From positions 434,001 to 498,000 of the forward strand of contig NZ_JAXCIL010000001.1 of assembly GCF_034387475.1 (NCBI RefSeq): a stretch of 64,000 nt of DNA. The letters run 5' to 3'. This document shows positions 58,425-64,000 of the stretch, in pieces. The translations under genes were made by a program, and so were the position numbers. The notes under the pieces were generated by a model. It was given only the letters and a program-made list of their open reading frames with translations, was not told the origin of the DNA and did no database searches. This DNA comes from Pseudomonas sp. Teo4 (GTDB taxonomy: Bacteria; Pseudomonadota; Gammaproteobacteria; Pseudomonadales; Pseudomonadaceae). The first letter of the stretch is position 1; every line of letters starts with the position of its first letter.

Positions 58425-58514
58425 CCGGCCTCTTCGCGGGTAAACCCGCTCCCACAGGAGCCGTGAACGCCTATGCGGCCCCTGTGGGAGCGGGTTTACC
58501 CGCGAAGAGGCCGG
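58425..58514. repeat. Perfect 34-bp inverted REP pair
   Basis: Two 34-base arms at 58425-58458 and 58481-58514 are exact reverse complements around a 22-base spacer, starting CCGGCCTCTTCGCGGGTAAA. They represent a second REP variant (centre CGGGTAAACCCG) from those near 22.8 and 30.7 kb, and lie between the convergent ends of ppiD and the patatin gene. Confidence 0.95.
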
Positions 58515-58531
58515 GTCGGACCACCCAAGGC

Positions 58532-59572
58532 CTAGCGTTTCTCCCCTTCGTAGTTATCCAGCGTATCCCGCGCAATTTCCCGCCCCAGCGCAATCAGCTC
58601 AGGCGCCTTGTAAAACTCGAAGAACCGGCACACCCGCTTGGGTACGTTGATGAGTACGTCGGGTGGGTAGCCCGCGATCTTGTACTGCGCCAACGAGGTC
58701 TGCATCACCTCGAAGCTCTGGTTGATCAGGTCGAGCAGCGAGGCAGGCCCGACGTTGTCGATGATGAAAGAGCCTGTGGCCGACTTGGGTGCTCCCTCGC
58801 GCTCCGGCGCCGCCGCAGGTTGCTGGGCCTCGGGGTCGGCTGCGTCGGCAAGCCATGGGTTGGGTGGCGCCAGCCCCTCGGAGACGATCTCCTGCTCAAT
58901 GCGAATCAGCTCTTCGGCAGGTTTGCGTCGGAACGGCAGGCGTGACCCGAGCGAGCTGAGCAGCGAGTCGAAGCGCATCTTGAACGCCGCAGGGCGCTCG
59001 ATGACCGGCAACTGGTACTGCTTCTGGTTGGTGGCGTTGAGGTTGACCGCGATGATCAGGTCGCAGTGGCTGGACACCACCGGCACGATCGGCAGCGGGT
59101 TGAGAATGCCGCCGTCGACCAGCATGCGGTTGCCTTGCATCACCGGTGTGAACAGGCTGGGAATGGCCGCCGAAGCGCGCATGGCCTGGTGCAGGCAGCC
59201 TTCCTGGAACCATATCTCCTGCTGGTTGGTGAGGTCGGCTGCCACAGCCGTGTAGGGGATGCGCAACTGTTCGATGTTGATCTCGCCGACGATCTTGCGG
59301 ATCTGGCCAAACACCTTGTCGCCACGAATGGCGCCGAGGCGGAAGCTGACGTCCACCAGCCGCAGCACATCCAGGTAATCGAGGCTTTCAATCCAGTTTC
59401 GGTACTCGTTGAGCTTGCCGGCGGCGTAGATGCCGCCAATCACCGCGCCCATGGAGCAGCCCGCGATACAGGCGATGTCATAGCCGCGCCGTTCGATTTC
59501 CTCGATCACGCCAATGTGGGCGTACCCCCGAGCACCACCCGATCCCAACACCACTGCCACACGTTTGCTCAT
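58532..59572 (-). CDS. Patatin-like phospholipase (RssA/YchK type)
   Basis: This 346-residue protein has the patatin motifs: nucleotide-like loop LGSGGARGYAHIGVIEEIER (oxyanion hole), the nucleophile GCSMGAVIGGIYA (GxSxG, Ser near residue 44), and the DGG of the Ser-Asp dyad in NRMLVDGGILNPLP. It has no signal peptide, so it is probably cytoplasmic or membrane-associated. Its substrate is presumably phospholipid. ATG at 59572 is chosen (MSKRVAVVLG). Its 3' end converges with ppiD and its start is divergent from the small lipoprotein. Confidence 0.88.
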   Translation of the reverse strand: MSKRVAVVLGSGGARGYAHIGVIEEIERRGYDIACIAGCSMGAVIGGIYAAGKLNEYRNWIESLDYLDVLRLVDVSFRLGAIRGDKVFGQIRKIVGEINIEQLRIPYTAVAADLTNQQEIWFQEGCLHQAMRASAAIPSLFTPVMQGNRMLVDGGILNPLPIVPVVSSHCDLIIAVNLNATNQKQYQLPVIERPAAFKMRFDSLLSSLGSRLPFRRKPAEELIRIEQEIVSEGLAPPNPWLADAADPEAQQPAAAPEREGAPKSATGSFIIDNVGPASLLDLINQSFEVMQTSLAQYKIAGYPPDVLINVPKRVCRFFEFYKAPELIALGREIARDTLDNYEGEKR

Positions 59573-59738
59573 GATCGTCCCCCGGCTTGTGCAACCATTG
59601 TCCAACAATGCACGCTTTGCTGCCTGTGCTTCAATGTAGACCGCGCTGGACTACTCTAAGCAAGGCATGTCGAGCAGGGCACTTTTCAGCAGACCGTGCG
59701 TCGAACAGCCACACTTTTTTTCTTTTGAGGTAACACTG

Positions 59739-60017
59739 ATGAAAGCCTGGATCTGCCTTCCTCTGATTGCCCTGGCCCTTGCTGGCTGTGCGGGCAAGAC
59801 GGCCTACCGTGACAGCTGCGCAACCCAGCTGGATGCCGCCTGGAAGGAGCTTGACCTGGCCAAGGCCGAAGGCTTTGCCGGTACCGTGAGTTACTCCAAG
59901 GCACTGTCGCTGTTGACCGGGGCCAAGACCCAGCAACAGTTCGAGGGCTTCGAAGGCTGCACGCGCAAAGCCGAGAAGGCACGCTTCTATATCCGTGAGT
60001 CGCGCGCCGGGCGCTGA
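59739..60017 (+). CDS. Small lipoprotein of unknown function
   Basis: This 92-residue protein, MKAWICLPLIALALAGCAGK, has a type II signal peptide with lipobox LAGC and Cys17. The mature part is helical (CATQLDAAWKELDLAKAEGF, VSYSKALSLLTGAKTQQQFE) with two further Cys residues. ATG at 59739 follows TGAGGT. It is probably outer-membrane anchored in the periplasm. A CHAD gene begins 15 bases downstream, so the two may be co-transcribed. No family recognised. Confidence 0.8.
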   Translation: MKAWICLPLIALALAGCAGKTAYRDSCATQLDAAWKELDLAKAEGFAGTVSYSKALSLLTGAKTQQQFEGFEGCTRKAEKARFYIRESRAGR

Positions 60018-60031
60018 CCGAGGAGCGTCAT

Positions 60032-60802
60032 ATGTCCACCAGCATGCTCGATCATGTCGTTGCCCAGATACTGACCTTGCAGGTGCGACTGTTGGCGTGT
60101 CGCGAGCGCCTGGCTGCCGATACCGACAGCGAGGCGCTGCACGACCTGCGCATCAGCCTGCGGCGCTTGCGCAGCCTGCTACGGCCTTTGCGCGGGTTAC
60201 CAGGCGCGGAGCAGTTGGAGGATGCCGCAAAATCCCTGGGCACCCTGACCACGCCTTTGCGGGACCGCGAGGTGCTGGCGGCGGAGCTGATTCGGCGTGG
60301 CCTCGTCGAACCGGGGCAGCGGCGCCTGGAAGGGCGGGGCAGAACCTTTGCAAGTGTGGCGGCCAGCCCGCAGCTGAGCCGTGTGCTGGCCATTCTCGAT
60401 GCATTTCCCTTGTTCCTGCGCGCTGCTGATCGCGAAGGGTTGGCCAAGTCGCTGGACAGGCGCATCGACAAGCGCCTGATCAAGCAGTGGCGTGAATTAC
60501 GCGATGCGCTGGAAGACCCTGCCCATGATCGGCATCGTCTGCGCTTGTTGATCAAGCGGACTCGTTACGGCGATGAAGCCTATCCACAACTCGAGCATGC
60601 GGGAAAAAAGCTCCAGCGTTTGCTGAAACGGGCGCAGGGCGACCTGGGTGGCTGGCACGACCGGCTGCAGTGGTTGCTGCAGGCGCGCGACCATGCAGAC
60701 CTTGCCCCGTGCAAGGAGGCCTGGGAGCGGGAGCTGCACGAGGCCGAGCGCCAGTCCGATGTCACCCTCGATGCCCTGCAGGCGGCGTTGAAGCGCAGAT
60801 AG
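60032..60802 (+). CDS. CHAD-domain protein
   Basis: This 256-residue protein has the CHAD pattern of conserved His and basic residues: LHDLRISLRRLRSLLRPLRG near residue 36, LRDREVLAAELIRRGLVEPG, and the second half with HRLRLLIKRTRYGDEAYPQL and DLGGWHDRLQWLLQ. CHAD domains bind polyphosphate with these helices; the CYTH partner is absent here. ATG at 60032 follows GAGGAG. Coupled with the upstream lipoprotein by position only. Confidence 0.85.
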   Translation: MSTSMLDHVVAQILTLQVRLLACRERLAADTDSEALHDLRISLRRLRSLLRPLRGLPGAEQLEDAAKSLGTLTTPLRDREVLAAELIRRGLVEPGQRRLEGRGRTFASVAASPQLSRVLAILDAFPLFLRAADREGLAKSLDRRIDKRLIKQWRELRDALEDPAHDRHRLRLLIKRTRYGDEAYPQLEHAGKKLQRLLKRAQGDLGGWHDRLQWLLQARDHADLAPCKEAWERELHEAERQSDVTLDALQAALKRR

Positions 60803-60887
60803 CCCTGCAATTGACCGAAATGCGGGCTGTTGGCGCGCAGTAGGGCCGTTAGTATGGCCTGACATGCCTGCCCAGGAGCCTTGCCCC

Positions 60888-61685
60888 GTGAATTTCAATG
60901 AGTTGCTCGACGCCGTACGGGCGAACCCTGAATCCGTCTGCATCCCGCCCGAGTGGGCTCAGGGCCGCGCGGCGTTCGGCGGCCTGATGGCGGCCATGGT
61001 GTTCGAGACCATGCGTTCGAAACTGTCTGACAACCGCCCGGTGCGTTCGCTGGCCATCAGCTTCGTCGCTCCGGCTGCCCCCGATGTTCCGATTCGTTTC
61101 GAGGCTGAGGTGCTGCGCGAGGGTAAGGCGGTCAGCACGCTGTTGGGCCGTGCCGTGCAGGGCGGCCAGGTCGTCACGCTGATACAAGGCAATTTCGGCG
61201 CCGGTCGTCCTTCGGTGGTCGACGTGCCAGCACTGCCTGCGACGCCGATGAAGGCGCTCGAAGAGTCTGCACCGGAGCTGCCCTACATCAAGGGCATCAC
61301 CCCGGAGTTCATGCGCCATGTGGCCCTGCGCTGGGCAGTTGGCGGCCTGCCGTTCAGCGGCAACACATCGCGGCAGATGGGGGGATGGGTGCGCTTGCGT
61401 GATGTTGTGCAGGAGCAGGTCAATGAAGCCCATCTGCTGGCCCTGGTCGATGCCTGGCCGCCGAGCTTGATGCCCTTCCTCAAGCAGCCGGCAGCTGGCA
61501 GTACCCTGACCTGGACCATCGAGTTCATCCAGCCGACACCGACGCTGTCGACCCTGGACTGGTGCCGCTATTGCGTCGAAACCGAACACGCCCGCGATGG
61601 CTACGGACACGCAGCGGCCGCACTGTGGACGGCCGAGGGTGAGTTGCTGGCCCTGAGTCGGCAGACGGTGACGGTGTTCATGTAG
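60888..61685 (+). CDS. Acyl-CoA thioesterase family (TesB-like double hotdog)
   Basis: This 265-residue protein starts at GTG 60888 (VNFNELLDAVRANPESVCIP), supported by AGGAG at 60874-60878; the ATG at 60864 has none. It has two hotdog-like halves: RAAFGGLMAAMVFETMRSKL, LAISFVAPAAPDVPIRFEAE, and DGYGHAAAALWTAEGELLAL, AS in TesB/Them6-like thioesterases that cleave acyl-CoA. The substrate range cannot be read. It is a single gene; a REP pair follows. Confidence 0.85.
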   Translation: MNFNELLDAVRANPESVCIPPEWAQGRAAFGGLMAAMVFETMRSKLSDNRPVRSLAISFVAPAAPDVPIRFEAEVLREGKAVSTLLGRAVQGGQVVTLIQGNFGAGRPSVVDVPALPATPMKALEESAPELPYIKGITPEFMRHVALRWAVGGLPFSGNTSRQMGGWVRLRDVVQEQVNEAHLLALVDAWPPSLMPFLKQPAAGSTLTWTIEFIQPTPTLSTLDWCRYCVETEHARDGYGHAAAALWTAEGELLALSRQTVTVFM

Positions 61686-61712
61686 GAAGCTGCCCAGCCC
61701 TGCCTTGTGTTG

Positions 61713-61860
61713 CCTGTACCGGCCTCATCGGCGGCAAGCCGGCTCCCACAGGTACCGAGCAAACATTCGGATCTTCAGCAAGACAGTTGCCCCACAGGTA
61801 CTTCAGTCGCGGTCCATGTGGGAGCCGGCTTGCCGGCGATGCGGGCTGCGCGGTGCATGG
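61713..61860. repeat. REP pair between the thioesterase and the Mpo1-like gene
   Basis: CCTGTACCGGCCTCATCGGC with GGCAAGCCGGCTCCCACAGG at 61713-61752, and the reverse-oriented CATGTGGGAGCCGGCTTGCC at 61817-61838. This lies in the gap between convergent genes. Confidence 0.85.
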
Positions 61861-61909
61861 CACTGGCTACAGGCTCCCTGTTGAGTCAATGAGCTGCGGC
61901 GATGGAGCC

Positions 61910-62278
61910 TCAACGCTGATGCTTGTGTCGCTCGCGCCACGCGCGCCACCAGGCACCGCTCAGGACAAAACGCGGAAAGGTGACGAACTGTTCGGTCAGC
62001 AGCCGTTGCACGGCGTCCTTGCGGTTGGCAAAGGGTTCCGGTTGCTCGGCTTCCAGACGATGGCCCTGACGCTGCATGCCCAGGCCTGCGATGAGGGCGA
62101 TGACACCCACCGCGATCTGGCCAAGGTCCAGCGCGAAAATGCCTGACAGCACCAGCAGCGCGCCCAGAATGAACAGCGGCACAGCAATCAGGTGCAACAC
62201 CAGATTGGTCGGGTGGCGGTGGTTGTGGTGGTAGCCGCGCCATTGCCAGGCGGGCAGGTTGGGCAGACGTTTGCTCAT
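61910..62278 (-). CDS. Mpo1-like (DUF962) membrane protein
   Basis: This 122-residue protein begins MSKRLPNLPAWQWRGYHHNH and has the family feature HPTNLVLHLIAVPLFILGAL, with the early His cluster (HHNHRH, LHLI), followed by GQIAVGVIALIAGLGMQRQG and a final FVTFPRFVLSGAWWRAWRER. DUF962/Mpo1 proteins in fungi act in 2-hydroxy fatty acid breakdown; bacterial function is unsettled. ATG 62278 is used because AGGA lies 7 bases upstream; ATG 62284 is too near the RBS. It has two membrane segments. Confidence 0.75.
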   Translation of the reverse strand: MSKRLPNLPAWQWRGYHHNHRHPTNLVLHLIAVPLFILGALLVLSGIFALDLGQIAVGVIALIAGLGMQRQGHRLEAEQPEPFANRKDAVQRLLTEQFVTFPRFVLSGAWWRAWRERHKHQR

Positions 62279-62353
62279 GGGCATTTCCTCTCGGTCATGC
62301 CCAAAGCTTAGTGCGGCGCCCGAACAGCGGCCAATCGAGGCTGGCTATGGTGA

Positions 62354-63832
62354 CTATAGCTTGAGCTGGCCAATGGCCTTGTTCAATTCCCCGGCCAGGG
62401 TGGCCAGTTCGTTGCTGGTGGTGGCCGAGCCGACAGTCTGCTGCACGGTCTCTTCGGTGACGTCGCGAATGCTCACCACTGCCCGGTTCATCTCTTCGGC
62501 CACCTGGCTTTGCTGTTCGGCGGCCACGGCAATCTGGGTATTGCTCTCTCGCATCTGCGCCACGGCACCGGTGATCTCGGCCAGGGCTTCGCCAGCTTCC
62601 TGGGCCTGCTTGACGCAATCGTCCGCCTTGTACGAGCTCTCTTGCATGAACTCGACCGCATCGCGGGTGCCGGACTGTAACGCGGCCACCATGGTGGTGA
62701 TTTCGTCGGTGGAGGTCTGCACGCGCTTGGCCAGGTTGCGCACTTCGTCGGCAACCACGGCAAAGCCACGGCCCAGGTCGCCCGCGCGGGCGGCTTCGAT
62801 GGCGGCGTTGAGCGCCAGCAGGTTGGTCTGCTCGGCGATGCTGTGAATCACGTTGACCACACCGTTGATCTTCTGGCTGTCCTCGGCCAGCTGGCGGATC
62901 ATTTCGGCGGTCTGCTGCACGCCGCTGGACAGCCCGGAGATCGAATCCTGGACCCGGCTCACCACCTCCTTGCCACTGCCGGCCAGCGAGTCGGCGGTCT
63001 GCGATAGGTCGCGGGTGGCCCCGGCGTGCTGGGCAATGTGATGCACGGTCGCCGACATTTCGTTGATGGCGGTGGCGGCCTGGTCGGTCTCGCTCTGTTG
63101 GCCGAGCATGCCGTGGCGCACCTCGTTCATGCTCGCCGCCAGGCGAGCGGCACCGGAGTCCAGTTGCGCAGCGGTGCGCGCCACGGTGCTGACCACGCGG
63201 TGGTAGGTGGTCTGCATGGCGTTGAAGGCACCGGCCATCTGGCCCACTTCATCGCCACACGCCAGCGGTACCCGCGCCGACAGGTCGCCGGTTTTTTCCA
63301 CGTGCAGCATCACGTCCTTGAGGGTGTTGAGCTGGCTCAGCAGGAAGCGGATCAGCAGTTGCGAGGCGCAGAGCATGGCCAGCATCAGGATCAGTACGCA
63401 CACCGCATAGTTGCTGAATCGGTCGAAGAACACTTGGCGCAAGCTAGGCGATGGGGCCAACACCGCGACCTGCTGGTCGCCGTGGCGCAGTACCTGGGCA
63501 CCGCGCAGCGGGTTGTCGCCAAGGATCCAGGCGGCGGGTAACGCGACCCAGCCCTGGGCATCGCCCAGGCCGTCCACGGTTTCGCCAGCGTAAGTCGGCG
63601 TCTGGCCGGGTTGCCAGGTAATCACATTGGCTTGCAGGGGGAGGGCCTGCCCGGCCGGCCAGGCGGCCAGCAGCTCTGCCTGGGCGGCGGCCTGGGCCTG
63701 GGCCGCTTCGGCCCGGGCCCGTTGCTCCAGGTGCACGGCATACAGCACCAGCAGCAAGGTCGTGACGAAGGCCACCGCGTTGACGGCCCAGAACTTGTAC
63801 TTCAGCGAAACATTGCTAATCCAGGCACCCAT
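62354..63832 (-). CDS. Methyl-accepting chemotaxis protein with small periplasmic sensor
   Basis: This 492-residue protein has TM1 ([20 protein letters not shown]), a compact periplasmic domain of about 110 residues ([20 protein letters not shown] ...), TM2 ([20 protein letters not shown]), a HAMP domain ([20 protein letters not shown]), and a signalling domain with tip [20 protein letters not shown]. The sensor domain resembles neither Cache nor four-helix bundle in any clear way, so the signal cannot be named. Start at ATG 63832. No cheRB genes are nearby. Confidence 0.9.
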   Translation of the reverse strand: MGAWISNVSLKYKFWAVNAVAFVTTLLLVLYAVHLEQRARAEAAQAQAAAQAELLAAWPAGQALPLQANVITWQPGQTPTYAGETVDGLGDAQGWVALPAAWILGDNPLRGAQVLRHGDQQVAVLAPSPSLRQVFFDRFSNYAVCVLILMLAMLCASQLLIRFLLSQLNTLKDVMLHVEKTGDLSARVPLACGDEVGQMAGAFNAMQTTYHRVVSTVARTAAQLDSGAARLAASMNEVRHGMLGQQSETDQAATAINEMSATVHHIAQHAGATRDLSQTADSLAGSGKEVVSRVQDSISGLSSGVQQTAEMIRQLAEDSQKINGVVNVIHSIAEQTNLLALNAAIEAARAGDLGRGFAVVADEVRNLAKRVQTSTDEITTMVAALQSGTRDAVEFMQESSYKADDCVKQAQEAGEALAEITGAVAQMRESNTQIAVAAEQQSQVAEEMNRAVVSIRDVTEETVQQTVGSATTSNELATLAGELNKAIGQLKL

Positions 63833-63920
63833 GGGCAGGTCTTCTCTGAGTTGAGCGGGAACATTGTTGGCAAGGTGCCATCATTGTGCCCAGGCAAGCC
63901 AGCGCCTGTCTTGATGTGTG

Positions 63921-64000
63921 TCAACTGAGCCTGAAGAAGGCCTGCGCGGCTGCCGTTGTGTGGGCGGCGGTGTGCTCGATGGATTCGCCGCGATGCAGCG
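63921..64000 (-). CDS. C-terminal end of a further minus-strand gene (5' end outside window)
   Basis: The reading frame ending at the stop 63921-63923 is open to the window end and reads LHRGESIEHTAAHTTAAAQA then FFRLS. Codon third positions are mostly G or C (about 19 of 25), as in neighbouring genes, which supports real coding. The product cannot be identified from 25 residues. Other frames here are less GC3-biased. Confidence 0.4.
   Translation of the reverse strand, partial: LHRGESIEHTAAHTTAAAQAFFRLS

Noticed and set aside
1..64000. CRISPR array or cas genes
   Set aside because: No regularly spaced identical repeats with unique spacers were found; the only repeats are REPs, the two IS copies, the tla3 copies and the tRNA unit.
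1..64000. Prophage or ribosomal RNA operon
   Set aside because: No phage structural or integrase genes appear, and despite the tRNA cluster no rRNA sequence is present.

Overview
The window reads as chromosomal DNA of a Pseudomonas of the P. putida group. The supporting signs are high GC with strong GC3 bias, REP palindromes of the P. putida type in many intergenic gaps, an Aer receptor paired with a PAS-GGDEF-EAL protein, an SfnG dimethylsulfone monooxygenase, and the tig-clpP-clpX-lon-hupB-ppiD block. The species call comes from reading the sequence; no database was searched.

Layout. 1-6474: a type VI secretion (T6SS) effector cassette: the 3' end of vgrG, a Tle3-type lipase, its DUF2875 adaptor (Tla3), a PAAR tip protein and a second, 5'-truncated Tla3 copy. 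6475-10165: a structured non-coding stretch, two small DUF6124/DUF3077-type proteins, sfnG behind a sigma-54 promoter, and a two-gene module resembling MqsR/MqsA. 10435-15546: NAD-dependent formate dehydrogenase fdsGBAD. 15693-20191: an SbmA/BacA-like ABC transporter, a divergent SRAP protein, an MFS transporter and a RelE/NadS toxin-antitoxin pair. 20355-25207: Fur-box-preceded iron uptake, with a FepA/PfeA-type receptor and a PepSY membrane reductase set. 25250-30562: a decayed aminotransferase, an atypical histidine phosphatase, a TauE exporter, and an XRE-cupin regulator facing dauA-like dehydrogenase, RidA and YkvI-type transporter genes.

30700-36714 is bounded by two IS110-family copies in opposite orientation, each sitting in a REP sequence. 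They enclose a PACE efflux gene, a LysR regulator and a dCACHE amino-acid-type chemoreceptor with a FliA promoter. 36753-46406 holds a lipoprotein, two GntR regulators beside a DctA-type transporter, an XRE regulator, aer plus a c-di-GMP enzyme, an Lrp regulator and ornithine cyclodeaminase.

46639-58363 is housekeeping: folD, a tRNA cluster (Arg, then a duplicated His-Leu pair), a HigBA-like pair, a DUF6388-type protein, and the protein quality-control block (trigger factor, ClpP, ClpX, Lon, HU-beta, PpiD). 58532-64000 holds a patatin phospholipase, a small lipoprotein, CHAD, thioesterase and Mpo1-like proteins, a chemoreceptor and the tail of a further minus-strand gene.

The points most worth following up are the IS110 pair with a bridge-RNA-like leader that can fold two ways, the Zn-finger/RHH partner of the MqsR-like protein, the duplicated Tla3 with no visible immunity gene, the SRAP protein lacking its usual active-site residues, and the structured region at 6.6-6.9 kb.
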